This document shows, piece by piece, positions 15,727 through 24,034 of a DNA stretch of 33,856 bases. A model generated the notes under the pieces. That model was not told the origin of the DNA, made no database searches, and saw only the letters and a list, made by a program, of their open reading frames with translations. How positions within the stretch are numbered: position 1 is the stretch's first letter; each line of letters starts with the position of its first letter. Origin of the DNA: Bacillota bacterium (lineage in GTDB: Bacteria > Bacillota > Desulfitobacteriia > Desulfitobacteriales > Desulfitobacteriaceae); contig JAEWCM010000148.1 in NCBI GenBank assembly GCA_023390635.1, forward strand, positions 1-33,856, in the 5' to 3' direction. Both the position numbers and the translations under genes were made by a program.

Positions 15727-16878
15727 CTATTTGGCCTCACGCCGCCTGAAAACCGTATAGGTTGAGTAAATGAACAGCGCGGTAATAATAAGGTATAGAC
15801 CGATAATCATGTTCAAATACAATACAGGTTGTCCAAACAAATTATAGGAATTGAAAGATTTAAACAGTTCATCCACGCGCATCAGCTCGGTATAACTGAG
15901 CTTAGAAAATTCGGCCAGGACAGTTGGTACAGCAGGGCCCAAAGCATTGATAAAAGCTGTGGAAGCAAAAATTGTCCCGCAGATGAAAAAGGGCAGCAAG
16001 ACATTGACAGAAATTGATGAAACAAAGAGCACAAAAAGTCCGAAAAATGCACATGCCAGCGTGGAAAGGCCAAACTGAATTAAGAGGTAAGTTCCATAAG
16101 TTATGGCATAGGGGGAATCAGTAAAAACTGACTTAAGTTGAATAGGGGCATTAAAACCATGGATTCCCAAAAAGACCGCTTGAATTAAAAAGTTGAGCAG
16201 TAAGACAAACAGGGCAATGAATATGCAGTAGACAACGGTAGACAAAATTTTCGATGTAACAACACTACGCCTGCCTCTTTTTGAGCTGAGAATCAGCAAA
16301 TCCATATTGGTTGAATATTCTTCTGTAAAAATCGGTGAAACCCCGATCAGGACCAATATTCCCATAACGACAAACCCCAGGCCCATAGGAAAGTTGATAT
16401 CATCTTCCAAAGGAAGAGTAAAGTAAAGGCTGGAGGTCTTTACGCTGTTAAGCATAGAAATGTTCAGATCGGCTTTTTTTTTCTCATAGCTGTTTTCAGC
16501 ATTCTTTCCGTCGTTCTGCAGGCTGGAAATCTTATCAGCCCTTTTTTCAGACAAAGTATCGGGCATTATTATTTGGGAATAAAAAGTTAATGTTCGCTTT
16601 TCCTGTATCGACACCTGACCAGTAGCCATTTTCAGACTTAACGCTTGCCCATTAGCCCTAAGCCATTCACTGGCCTCCTGCTGCAATTGATCGCTAATAG
16701 GGCCCTCTTTACTGCTATAAAGATTTTGATAAAAATCGCTCATATTTCCATATGTCTGCGTCAGTTGAGAGGCACTCATAGACGAAGAAAACAGAATTAA
16801 AACAGTTGCGAATAAAAGACCGATCCACACTATTTTTCTCGTGAACACCTTATATAACTCATGCCGAAAAAGTTCCAT
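15727..16878 (-). CDS. ABC transporter permease (ABC-2 type)
   Basis: I choose ATG 16878, which follows AGGAGG; it overlaps the ATPase gene by 20 bases. The roughly 383-residue protein begins MELFRHELYKVFTRKIVWIGLLF, the usual N-terminal start of ABC-2 permeases, with one membrane helix near residue 20. A large soluble external loop with Gln/Ser/Lys-rich helices spans about residues 35-150. Five further helices follow (from about 165 on), in groups near GLGFVVMGILVLIGVSPIF, VVYCIFIALFVLLLNFLI, LLIQFGLSTLACAFFGLFVLFV, LLPFFICGTIFASTAF and LNMIIGLYLIITALFIYS. It forms an exporter with the upstream ATPase. The cargo is not evident; such sigma-linked modules often act in antimicrobial peptide or envelope stress. 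Confidence 0.88.
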   Translation of the reverse strand: MELFRHELYKVFTRKIVWIGLLFATVLILFSSSMSASQLTQTYGNMSDFYQNLYSSKEGPISDQLQQEASEWLRANGQALSLKMATGQVSIQEKRTLTFYSQIIMPDTLSEKRADKISSLQNDGKNAENSYEKKKADLNISMLNSVKTSSLYFTLPLEDDINFPMGLGFVVMGILVLIGVSPIFTEEYSTNMDLLILSSKRGRRSVVTSKILSTVVYCIFIALFVLLLNFLIQAVFLGIHGFNAPIQLKSVFTDSPYAITYGTYLLIQFGLSTLACAFFGLFVLFVSSISVNVLLPFFICGTIFASTAFINALGPAVPTVLAEFSKLSYTELMRVDELFKSFNSYNLFGQPVLYLNMIIGLYLIITALFIYSTYTVFRRREAK

Positions 16879-17749
16879 CCTGAACAGCCTCCTCACCAAA
16901 GTGATAAAGATAATAGTCTTCGAGATCAGGTTCTGCTGAAACTGCTCCAGGTTCCGGAGCTTTATCAGCGATTATTCTTACTTCGACATCGTGCTTGTGA
17001 CGTAGAATGTTACCAATAATGTAGCGCTGTTTCAGTTCCATCAAGCGAGATTCGGATATTTCCAGCTTCCACACTTTTCCTTGCATCTCGTCAATAAGTT
17101 CAGTTGAAGGGGCTTGCCGCAAAAGCTGTCCCTTTTTCATTACAATAACGTCCTTCGCTATATACTCAATATCTGATACGATATGAGTCGAAAGAAGGAC
17201 AATTTTATTTGCAGATAACTCGGACAGCAAATTGCGGAAACGGATGCGTTCATTAGGATCAAGTCCGGTGGTAGGTTCATCCAGAATCAAAATTAAAGGA
17301 TCGTTTAGGAGAGTCTGGGCAATACCGAGCCTTTGCTTCATACCTCCGGAAAAGGTACGTATTTTTTTAAATTTCATTTCTTCAAGATTTACAAATCTAA
17401 GAAGATGATCAATTTTTGACTCCGCGTCTCTATGTGAAATTCCTTTTAATGCTGCTAGGTAAAGAAGGAACCGATAGGCAGTGAAGTTTTTGTATACCCC
17501 GAAATTCTGGGGCAGGTAGCCGATTATATCACGGTAGTTGTCGCCCATTTGATGAATGTCCCGATCATCCAATAAGATGCGGCCCGAAGTCGGCTTAAGA
17601 ATATCCACCAGCATCCGCATCAATGTCGATTTCCCTGCCCCATTTGGGCCTAAGAGACCATAAACGCCCTCTCCAATGGAAATTGAAAAGTTGTTCACCG
17701 CCCGCCTTTCTTTATATTGTTTAGAGAGATTTTCAATTTTTAACTCCAC
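16859..17749 (-). CDS. ABC transporter ATP-binding protein
   Basis: The start is GTG 17749 behind GGGAGG, giving 296 residues. Walker A is GPNGAGKS (34-41), the ABC signature FSGGMKQR (133-140) and Walker B LILILDEP (152-159), with the switch His in LLSTHIVSD. Residues after about 215 form a variable C-terminal extension (EGD-like end EPDLEDYYLYHFGEE) typical of exporters working with ABC-2 permeases, in the style of bacitracin/lantibiotic resistance or Na+ export ATPases. It overlaps the preceding membrane-protein gene by 10 bases and the following permease gene by 20, so the subunits are made by coupled translation. Substrate unknown. Confidence 0.95.
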   Translation of the reverse strand: MELKIENLSKQYKERRAVNNFSISIGEGVYGLLGPNGAGKSTLMRMLVDILKPTSGRILLDDRDIHQMGDNYRDIIGYLPQNFGVYKNFTAYRFLLYLAALKGISHRDAESKIDHLLRFVNLEEMKFKKIRTFSGGMKQRLGIAQTLLNDPLILILDEPTTGLDPNERIRFRNLLSELSANKIVLLSTHIVSDIEYIAKDVIVMKKGQLLRQAPSTELIDEMQGKVWKLEISESRLMELKQRYIIGNILRHKHDVEVRIIADKAPEPGAVSAEPDLEDYYLYHFGEEAVQDGTFSA

Positions 17750-18534
17750 GCCGAAGGCCTCCCTTCAAGAATATAACGATTTTTCAAATTAATAATCTCT
17801 TTGGTAAAAATCCCGATACCTATGGAGAGCAGCATGATATAGCAAAGTGGATTCAAGTAAAGCAGATTTCTAAACAGATGTTCGTTTGTTACAAATAGAT
17901 ATGCGGCCCCGGACCAACAGAGCAGGGAAAGCATGACGGAATAATTACCTTTGATTTTTGAGCAGAACCATAGAGTAATGCTCCCGATTAAAATCATTGG
18001 GACCAACCATAAAAACGTAATTCGCCAAAGCATGATATCAGCTTGACCTTGAAAAAATAAAATCAGGGATAAGGATAGATTGAGGATGGTTGTATAAATA
18101 CCGACAACAAGTATTTTTGCTATAAACAATTCCTGTGGAGATATTTTACAGGATAATTCCAACTCAGTGACACCTTCTTCACGTCCCCGAAATACCTCTA
18201 TCAGACCTAATATCATAGGCATTGGAGCAAAAATGAAAGATAATTTATAAGGATTCAGGAAAAATCGAATAACTGCAAGATAACCAATTGCATATAGAAC
18301 AAATGTAATTACCCAATACGATACGCTCATAAAGTTAATCATAATAAATGTATCCGTCATGATACGTTTCAGGGCCTCATATCGGGAGGCAGTGCCCTTT
18401 CTTTTTGAAGGAACATATTGGCGCAAATTATCAATCGTACCCATGATTTCGTCCTCGGAAGGATAAGGGATCTGATATGACAGCAGATATTGTTTGACTT
18501 GATCAGAGGGGTTCCTATCATCGCTTTTCTGCAA
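17740..18534 (-). CDS. Membrane protein between sigma factor and ABC genes, possible anti-sigma or second permease
   Basis: The frame opens at TTG 18552, but GGAGGTGAG points to TTG 18534, giving about 264 residues and a 17-base overlap with the sigma gene. The first 70 residues are soluble and charged (SDQVKQYLLSYQIPYPSEDE, YVPSKRKGTASRYEALKRI). Six hydrophobic segments follow, pairing like an ABC-2 permease (FRGREEGVTELELSCKISPQ lies in a cytoplasmic loop, a pattern seen in such permeases). I do not recognise a named family. The position directly after an ECF-type sigma gene, where an anti-sigma gene normally lies, and the long cytosolic N-terminus make a membrane-bound anti-sigma role possible. 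A second transporter subunit is equally plausible. Confidence 0.78.
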   Translation of the reverse strand: MQKSDDRNPSDQVKQYLLSYQIPYPSEDEIMGTIDNLRQYVPSKRKGTASRYEALKRIMTDTFIMINFMSVSYWVITFVLYAIGYLAVIRFFLNPYKLSFIFAPMPMILGLIEVFRGREEGVTELELSCKISPQELFIAKILVVGIYTTILNLSLSLILFFQGQADIMLWRITFLWLVPMILIGSITLWFCSKIKGNYSVMLSLLCWSGAAYLFVTNEHLFRNLLYLNPLCYIMLLSIGIGIFTKEIINLKNRYILEGRPSAWS

Positions 18535-19072
18535 AATACTCACCTCCAGCAAATAACTTCTTGAGTTTTTTTAATGCCTGATGCAATCTGGATTTAATAG
18601 TGGCTTCATTGCTTCCTGTTATTTTTGAGATTTCCCTTATCTTATATCCTGAATAGTAATAAAGAATTATGGCATCCCTCTGATCCTTGGAAAGGGATAA
18701 CAATGCCCTTTTAATTTCCTGTTGTTTCAATGACTGGTCAAAGAGATTGGTAATATTAGAATCCTTCATCTTTTCATCAAAAGGGACTAAACGACCTTTG
18801 TCGGCGCATTCTCGGCTGCTATAATAGTTTCGGCAGCAATTTACGGCTATTTTGATCAGCCAGTGTTCAAAACGATTGCTTTCACGGTAATATTTCAAAG
18901 ATTTCATAACTTTGATAAAAACTTCTTGTGTAAGGTCGAAAGAAGTGTGGTAGTCTCCAAGGTGCCGATAGATAAAACCGAAAACAACCTTGTAATGACG
19001 TCTTATCAGCACTTCCATTGCCGACTGGCTTCCATCAAGGATTTCCTTGATCAATTCAGAATCTGTGGGCAA
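18518..19072 (-). CDS. ECF-type sigma-70 family RNA polymerase sigma factor
   Basis: TTG 19072 is preferred because GGGTGGTGATGA, close to the full anti-SD complement, lies right before it; the frame extends to GTG 19090 without a ribosome site. The product is about 184 residues. Sigma region 2 covers roughly residues 18-88 (LIRRHYKVVFGFIYRHLGD, FDLTQEVFIKVMKSL, FEHWLIKIAVNCCRNYYR-like segment). Region 4 covers about 115-170 (ALLSLSKDQRDAIILYYYSG, YKIREISKITGSNEATIKSR). No region 1.1 or 3 is evident, so it is ECF-like. It heads a coupled four-gene set with a membrane protein and an ABC transporter, so it probably controls them in response to envelope or antimicrobial stress. No zinc-type anti-sigma gene is adjacent. 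Confidence 0.9.
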   Translation of the reverse strand: MPTDSELIKEILDGSQSAMEVLIRRHYKVVFGFIYRHLGDYHTSFDLTQEVFIKVMKSLKYYRESNRFEHWLIKIAVNCCRNYYSSRECADKGRLVPFDEKMKDSNITNLFDQSLKQQEIKRALLSLSKDQRDAIILYYYSGYKIREISKITGSNEATIKSRLHQALKKLKKLFAGGEYFAEKR

Positions 19073-19090
19073 ATCATCACCACCCTTCAC

Positions 19091-19380
19091 TATATATAAC
19101 AGGATAATTCTACAAAAGGTTTTAAACTTTAAAAATATTTTTGTCTGCTCTGCCTCAGCGCCCCAATCATTATCCAGTAAAGCAGTTTACTTCAGGCAGG
19201 ATAAAAGGAATTCCTACCGGTGATGTCGAAATAGCTAACGATACTCAGATAGGGGATAAAACTTAAGCTTAATAAATTTGATATTATTGTAAATATAGCT
19301 ATAATTTGTGGTAAGAGCAATAAAAGGGGAAAAGACGGAAAATCAGGGAGCACAATGGAAAACAGGAAGGATTGTGATTT
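19091..19380 (+). promoter_or_regulatory. Intergenic region with degV promoter
   Basis: Between the divergent sigma gene and the first degV gene I see no coding frame. TTGATA (19278-19283) and TATAAT (19300-19305), 16 bp apart, form a likely promoter for the degV gene that starts at 19381. The part from 19140 to 19260 shows nothing I can name. Confidence 0.65.
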
Positions 19381-20253
19381 ATGGACAGTGCTAAAGACTA
19401 TGTGATTACGACAGATACCAGCAGCGATCTGCCTGTGTCTTATCTGGAAGAGAATGAGATCGGGCTGATGTCTTTAAGCTTTATTATTAACGGGCAGACA
19501 TACCGGGAAGCGGACCGGATCATGACGCCGCAGGAATTTTACAGTCTGCTGAAAAGCGGGTCTATGGCTCAGACCTCTCAGGTGACTCCTGCCGAGGCGG
19601 AGGCTCTGTTTGAATCCTATTTAAAGGAAGGGTTGGATGTGCTGCATATTGCTTTTTCATCTGCTCTCAGCGGAAGCTGCAACAGTGCGGCAATGGCAGC
19701 CAAAGAGCTGGCTTCTAAGTATCCAGAACGTAAGATTGTGGTCGTCGATTCTCTGTGTGCTTCCCTGGGAGAAGGATTGCTGGTACATAAAGCGGTGGAA
19801 CTGAAAAAATCCGGACAGGGAATGGAAGAAGTAGCGCAATGGATTGAAGAGAATAAACTTCAGCTTTGCCACTACTTTACCGTTGATAACCTGTTTCATC
19901 TCTACCGGGGCGGCCGGGTCACCAAAGCCACGGCCTTTGTAGGATCAATGCTGGGTATAAAACCCGTGTTGAAGGTGGATAATGAAGGGAAACTGGTGCA
20001 ATACTCCAAGGTGAGAGGGAGAAAGCATTCTCTGACCATGATGGTGGATGATATGGAACGATCTTTCAGTGACAGGGAAAAAATCGCTTTTATCAGTCAT
20101 GGCGATTGTTTAGAGGATGCCGAGTATGTGGCCGGTTTGATCAAAGAACGGATGGGCTTTGATAACATCTTGATTAACTATGTGGGACCTACTATCGGTG
20201 CCCACTCAGGACCTGGCACAGTGGCTTTGTTCTTTTTCGGAAAAGAGAGATAG
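19381..20253 (+). CDS. DegV family fatty-acid-binding protein (copy 1)
   Basis: This 290-residue protein starts at ATG 19381, ten bases after GGAAGG. DegV proteins bind a fatty acid between two alpha/beta domains; in Firmicutes related FakB proteins present fatty acids to the kinase FakA for phospholipid synthesis. Visible family motifs are TTDTSSDLP near the N-terminus, the GS(M)AQTSQVTP block (about residues 60-70), the lipid-site segment HIAFSSALSGSCNSA and the C-terminal GPTIGAHSGPGTVALFF. Cytosolic, no signal. A near-identical-length paralog follows at 20408, each with its own terminator or promoter region, so this is a tandem duplication and not a simple two-gene operon. The bound lipid is unknown and FakA is not in the window. 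Confidence 0.94.
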   Translation: MDSAKDYVITTDTSSDLPVSYLEENEIGLMSLSFIINGQTYREADRIMTPQEFYSLLKSGSMAQTSQVTPAEAEALFESYLKEGLDVLHIAFSSALSGSCNSAAMAAKELASKYPERKIVVVDSLCASLGEGLLVHKAVELKKSGQGMEEVAQWIEENKLQLCHYFTVDNLFHLYRGGRVTKATAFVGSMLGIKPVLKVDNEGKLVQYSKVRGRKHSLTMMVDDMERSFSDREKIAFISHGDCLEDAEYVAGLIKERMGFDNILINYVGPTIGAHSGPGTVALFFFGKER

Positions 20254-20273
20254 AACACTTGGGATGAAAGAGC

Positions 20274-20326
20274 AGAGGGGATATTGTTGCCGACACAGGG
20301 GGGAACAGTATCCTCTTTAGTTTTTT
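20274..20326 (+). terminator. Terminator after the first degV gene
   Basis: AGAGGGGATATTGTT-like sequence from 20274 pairs with AACAGTATCCTCT ending near 20317, with a two-base bulge, followed by TTTAGTTTTTT. It lies about 20 bases after the first degV stop and separates the two paralogs. Confidence 0.8.
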
Positions 20327-20407
20327 GATATTAGTGAACAGCTTTTAAAATGTCCTATATATTAATATTTGCTTGAATAGCTATTGTATTTTAGGGGGAG
20401 AGAGGTT

Positions 20408-21280
20408 ATGAGTATGGGACGGGACTATGTGATTACTACTGATTCGGGCAGTGATTTGCCCATAACGTATTTAAAGGATAATCAAGTAGGTTTGATGTCT
20501 TTAAGCTTTACAATTAACGGGCAGTCTTACCGGGCCGCCGATCACCTGATGGAGGCGCCGGAGTTTTACCGTCTGCTGAGTAACGGACTGACAGCCCAGA
20601 CTTCCCAGGCAACCCCTCTGGAAGCTAAAAATTTTCTCGAGCTTTACTTGAAAGAAGGTCTGGATGTTTTGCACATTGCTTTTTCCTCAGCACTGAGCGG
20701 AACCTGCAGCAATGTAATGCTGGCGGCCAGCGAGCTCAGGGAGCAGTATCCGGAACGGAATATTGTAGTGGTTGACTCCCTTTGCGCTTCTCTGGGTCAG
20801 GGCCTATTTGTCCATAAAGCGGTGGAAAAGCAAAAGTCCGGAGCGGACATTATGGAAACAGCTCAGTGGCTTGAGGAGCATAAACAGAATGTATGCCATT
20901 ATTTCACCGTAAAAGATCTGTTTCATCTGTACCGGGGAGGCAGAGTTACTAAAGCTACCGCTTTTGTAGGTTCAGTGCTGAATATCAAGCCGATTTTGAA
21001 AGTGGATGACGAGGGCCGGCTGATCCAATATGACAAAGTCAGGGGAAGAAAACACTCCATTGCCGCCCTCGTGGATCATATGGAAAAGAACTTCACCGGT
21101 GAGGATAAAACGGTCTTTGTCAGTCACGGGGATTGCCCGGAAGATCTGGAATATATCCGGGAGCTCATCAAAGAGCGGTTGGGCTTGGAGATCACCATGA
21201 CGGATTATATCGGTCCTACCATCGGAACCCATTCCGGTCCTGGCACCCTCGCCCTGTTTTTTATGGGCAGAGAGCGGTGA
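20408..21280 (+). CDS. DegV family fatty-acid-binding protein (copy 2)
   Basis: The open frame reaches TTG 20384, but the AGGGGGAGAGAGGTT just upstream points to ATG 20408 (MSMGRDYVITT), giving 290 residues, the same length as copy 1. The same motifs recur in order: TTDSGSDLP, AQTSQATPLEA, HIAFSSALSGTCS, VDSLCASLGQGL, HLYRGGRVTKATAFVGS and GPTIGTHSGPGTLALFF. Roughly two thirds of positions look identical by eye, so this is a recent-to-moderate tandem duplicate. Differences cluster in the surface helices and in residues around the lipid pocket, suggesting the two copies could prefer different fatty acids. It is followed by an unusual structured intergenic region. Confidence 0.94.
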   Translation: MSMGRDYVITTDSGSDLPITYLKDNQVGLMSLSFTINGQSYRAADHLMEAPEFYRLLSNGLTAQTSQATPLEAKNFLELYLKEGLDVLHIAFSSALSGTCSNVMLAASELREQYPERNIVVVDSLCASLGQGLFVHKAVEKQKSGADIMETAQWLEEHKQNVCHYFTVKDLFHLYRGGRVTKATAFVGSVLNIKPILKVDDEGRLIQYDKVRGRKHSIAALVDHMEKNFTGEDKTVFVSHGDCPEDLEYIRELIKERLGLEITMTDYIGPTIGTHSGPGTLALFFMGRER

Positions 21281-21299
21281 TCCCAGTCTCTGTAAGCAA

Positions 21300-21372
21300 G
21301 CCAAGCAATAAATGACGCTCCACTGTCGCAAACTGGCTTTAATCGCTCATCTCCGGTCATTTATTGCTTGGC
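21300..21372. repeat. Long perfect inverted repeat with 39-base centre
   Basis: GCCAAGCAATAAATGAC (21300-21316) and GTCATTTATTGCTTGGC (21356-21372) are perfect 17-base inverted repeats around 39 bases. It starts 19 bases after the second degV stop. There is no T run after the right arm, so it is not a standard terminator. It could be a processed RNA 3' end, a small palindromic interspersed repeat or the foot of a larger RNA fold. Confidence 0.8.
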
Positions 21373-21423
21373 CTTATTCTGAGAACCCAGAAAGAAGGCG
21401 TAAGAATCCTCAGAGAGAAGGGT

Positions 21424-21585
21424 AGCTTGACGCACAACAGCGGAGGGATTGGGCAGAGGGGCGCTAAGCTACACGACGCATTTGTGGCCTGCGGAGCCGG
21501 AGGTTCACTTACTGAAAGCAGCGGGGTTCCGGCACAGCGCCACGAATGCCAGTGCGGCAGCCCAGCGCTGCTAAGTCAGAAAGCT
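21424..21585. other. GC-rich nested-inverted-repeat region, candidate structured RNA or repeat element
   Basis: This non-coding stretch contains nested complementary pairs: AGCTT 21424-21428 with AAGCT 21581-21585; GCGCT 21461-21465 with AGCGC 21564-21568; GCATTTGTGGC 21478-21488 with GCCACGAATGC 21539-21549 (one G-T pair); and GCCGGA 21496-21501 with TCCGGC 21528-21533. It is clearly richer in G and C than other intergenic DNA in the window. A 74-codon open frame runs through it but has no ribosome site or familiar protein pattern. The strand is not determined. The speD promoter lies after it, so it is not simply the speD leader. Confidence 0.5.
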
Positions 21586-21589
21586 TAAC

Positions 21590-21617
21590 TTCCATAAAAA
21601 ATTTAAAATGTTATAAT
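21590..21617 (+). promoter_or_regulatory. Extended -10 promoter of the polyamine operon
   Basis: TATAAT at 21612-21617 is preceded by TG one base away (extended -10) and by TTCCAT at 21590-21595 with 16 bp between. The first gene starts about 65 bases downstream. Confidence 0.65.
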
Positions 21618-21681
21618 GAAGGCTGTTGATATTTCGCGAAAAATTCCGTATTATTTGTAACAGTGAATAAGAAAGGTCGTG

Positions 21682-22497
21682 ATGGTAGGGTTGAACAATA
21701 AGCTGACTTTATACGGCTTTAACAACCTCACAAAAACACTTAGCTTTAACATTTATGATGTTTGCTATGCAAAAAGTGAGCGGGAACAAAAAGATTATAT
21801 TGCCTATATTGACGAACAATATAATTCTGAGCGCTTGACCAAGATTTTGTGCGATGTTACCGAGATTATCGGGGCTCACATCCTCAATATCTCCAAGCAG
21901 GATTATGATCCCCAGGGAGCCAGTGTCACCTTGTTGGTGACGGAAGAGGCTTTGCCGATGGATTTAATTGATGAATCCTGCAATCTTGGAAAATTTTCCC
22001 TTATGGACACTCGGGATACGGTCGTCGGTCATCTGGATAAGAGTCATGTTACGGTGCATACGTTCCCAGAATACCATCCTGACAATTCGATTGCCACTTT
22101 TCGTGTTGATATAGATGTTGCTACCTGCGGTCAGGTTTCCCCGCTTAATGCATTGGATTATCTGATCGGTAGCTTTGATTCGGATATTATTACCATCGAT
22201 TACCGGGTCCGCGGATTTACCCGTGATGTGGACGGGAAAAAGCTTTATATGGATCATGACATTACTTCGATTCAGGATTATATTGATGATAAAACCTTGA
22301 CGAAATATGATGCCATTGATATCAATGTTTATCAGGCTAATATTTTTCACACCAAAATGCTGATTAAGGAAATTGAGCTCCAGAACTATCTTTTTAATAC
22401 GGATATCTATGAGCTGCCGCCGAAACAGCGTCTGGCTATCTCCGACAATCTCCGCAAGGAAATGATCGAGATATTCAGCGGAATGAACATTTACTAA
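21682..22497 (+). CDS. speD: S-adenosylmethionine decarboxylase proenzyme, E. coli-type
   Basis: The start is ATG 21682 behind AAAGG (a GTG lies immediately before it). The 271-residue length and sequence match the long gamma-proteobacterial class rather than the short ~125-residue Bacillus/Thermotoga class. The proenzyme cleaves itself between Lys120 and Ser121 (LDKSHVTVHTFPEYHP), turning the Ser into a pyruvoyl cofactor. The product, decarboxylated SAM, is the aminopropyl donor for spermidine. The IDVATCGQVSPLNALDYLIG block (about 145-164) holds the conserved Cys that donates a proton. It leads the set speD-decarboxylase-speE; the decarboxylase starts 15 bases after its stop. Confidence 0.94.
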   Translation: MVGLNNKLTLYGFNNLTKTLSFNIYDVCYAKSEREQKDYIAYIDEQYNSERLTKILCDVTEIIGAHILNISKQDYDPQGASVTLLVTEEALPMDLIDESCNLGKFSLMDTRDTVVGHLDKSHVTVHTFPEYHPDNSIATFRVDIDVATCGQVSPLNALDYLIGSFDSDIITIDYRVRGFTRDVDGKKLYMDHDITSIQDYIDDKTLTKYDAIDINVYQANIFHTKMLIKEIELQNYLFNTDIYELPPKQRLAISDNLRKEMIEIFSGMNIY

Positions 22498-22512
22498 GGG
22501 AAAGGCGGTGAG

Positions 22513-23973
22513 ATGGTGTCTTCACTGGATCAGACGAGGGCACCTATTTACGGTGCTCTGAAGCAATATAAAGCAATGCGGGTGGTTCCCTTTGATGTGC
22601 CCGGACATAAGCAGGGAAAGGGGAATCCTCAGCTGACGGAATTTTTGGGGGAAAAGTGCCTTTCCGTCGATGTCAATTCCATGAAGCCTTTGGACAATCT
22701 CGTCCATCCTGTTTCAGTCATTAAAGAAGCGGAAGAGTTAGCGGCCGATGCCTTTGGGGCAAAGCAAGCCTTTTTTATGGTCAATGGTACGACTTCTGCC
22801 GTACAGGCCATGATTATGAGTGTGTGCAAGCAGGGCGACAAGATTATCATGCCCCGCAATGTGCATCGCAGCGCTATTAATGCTTTGATTATCAGCGGTG
22901 CGGTTCCGGTGTATGTCAATCCCGGGGTTAACCGGCAGCTCGGCATTCCCTTGGGTATGTCCGTAGATGATGTGAGCAGGGCGATTAAGGAGCATCCTGA
23001 TGCCAAGGCGATCTTCGTCAATAACCCAACTTATTATGGCATTTGCTCCGATCTGAAGTCGATCACCGAGCTGGCTCATCAGTATAATATAGCTGTGCTG
23101 GTGGACGAGGCGCACGGTACTCATTTCTATTTCGGAGATGGTATGCCGGTGAGCGCTATGGCGGCAGGAGCGGATATGGCTGCCATAAGCATGCATAAGA
23201 CAGGGGGCTCTTTGACCCAGAGCTCTTTTCTCCTTAAAAATGAACGTCTGAGTACCGGCTATGTGCGTCAGATGATTAACTTGACCCAGACCACCAGCGG
23301 CTCTTATCTGCTTCTTTCTTCTTTGGATATTTCCCGGCGCAATCTGGCCCTGGACGGCAAGGCCATTTTTCAGAAAGTAGTGGGGCTGGCTCGTTATGGA
23401 CAGGAGGAAATTAACAAAATCGGCGGTTATTATGCCTTTTCTTCCGAGTTGAAAAACGGGGATACGGTGTTTGATTTTGACCCAACCAAGCTCTCTGTCC
23501 ATACACGGGATATCGGACTGGCCGGGATTGAGGTTTATGATATTCTGCGGGATGACTATGGCATTCAAATCGAATTTGGGGATATCGGCAATATCCTGGC
23601 CATTATCTCTGTAGGAGACCGGGATTTGGCTTTGGAACGTTTGGTTTCCTCTCTGTCTGAAATTAAACGGCTCTATAAGAAAGATGATAAATCAAAGATG
23701 TTTGACCATGAGTATATTGATCCGGATGTGGTGATGACACCTCAGCAGGCCTTTTATTCAGAAAAGCGTTCCAGGCCGATTAATGAGAGCGTCGGATATA
23801 TCTGCGGCGAATTTGTCATGTGCTATCCTCCGGGAATCCCCATCCTGGCTCCCGGAGAGCGGATCACCGGCGAGATTATCGATTATATTAATTATGCCAG
23901 AGCCAAGGGCTGTTTCCTGACCGGAACAGAAGACATGAATATTGAGAATATCAAAACCGTGGAAATGTCATAA
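22513..23973 (+). CDS. Orn/Lys/Arg decarboxylase, fold-type I PLP enzyme (SpeA-like)
   Basis: This 486-residue protein starts at ATG 22513 after AAGGCGGTGAG. It has the APIYGALKQY and DVPGHKQGKGNP N-terminal motifs, the VDEAHGTHFYF block with the PLP-contacting Asp198, the cofactor lysine Lys229 in ISMHKTGGSLTQSS, and the C-terminal CYPPGIPILAPGERIT motif of the Orn/Lys/Arg decarboxylase family. It is the short form lacking the N-terminal response-regulator-like wing of E. coli inducible enzymes. Bacillus SpeA-type members decarboxylate arginine to agmatine, but close relatives use lysine or ornithine and sequence alone does not fix this. It lies between SAM decarboxylase and spermidine synthase. 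No agmatinase gene follows, which bears on the substrate. Confidence 0.93.
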   Translation: MVSSLDQTRAPIYGALKQYKAMRVVPFDVPGHKQGKGNPQLTEFLGEKCLSVDVNSMKPLDNLVHPVSVIKEAEELAADAFGAKQAFFMVNGTTSAVQAMIMSVCKQGDKIIMPRNVHRSAINALIISGAVPVYVNPGVNRQLGIPLGMSVDDVSRAIKEHPDAKAIFVNNPTYYGICSDLKSITELAHQYNIAVLVDEAHGTHFYFGDGMPVSAMAAGADMAAISMHKTGGSLTQSSFLLKNERLSTGYVRQMINLTQTTSGSYLLLSSLDISRRNLALDGKAIFQKVVGLARYGQEEINKIGGYYAFSSELKNGDTVFDFDPTKLSVHTRDIGLAGIEVYDILRDDYGIQIEFGDIGNILAIISVGDRDLALERLVSSLSEIKRLYKKDDKSKMFDHEYIDPDVVMTPQQAFYSEKRSRPINESVGYICGEFVMCYPPGIPILAPGERITGEIIDYINYARAKGCFLTGTEDMNIENIKTVEMS

Positions 23974-24034
23974 GTCGGGGGGAGATTCAGGGCATTCGGA
24001 CCGGTGATTTGAAAGAGATAGGAGGTATCCTGAG

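Noticed and set aside
21300..21372. Simple intrinsic terminator for the second degV gene
   Set aside because: The inverted repeat is perfect but the loop is 39 bases and no T run follows the right arm on either strand.
21364..21588. 74-codon open frame through the structured intergenic region
   Set aside because: Starts with no ribosome site and its protein has no recognisable pattern; the nested inverted repeats explain the sequence better.
22738..23568. 276-codon minus-strand open frame
   Set aside because: Antisense to the Orn/Lys/Arg decarboxylase; length reflects codon bias of the real gene and no protein motif is seen.
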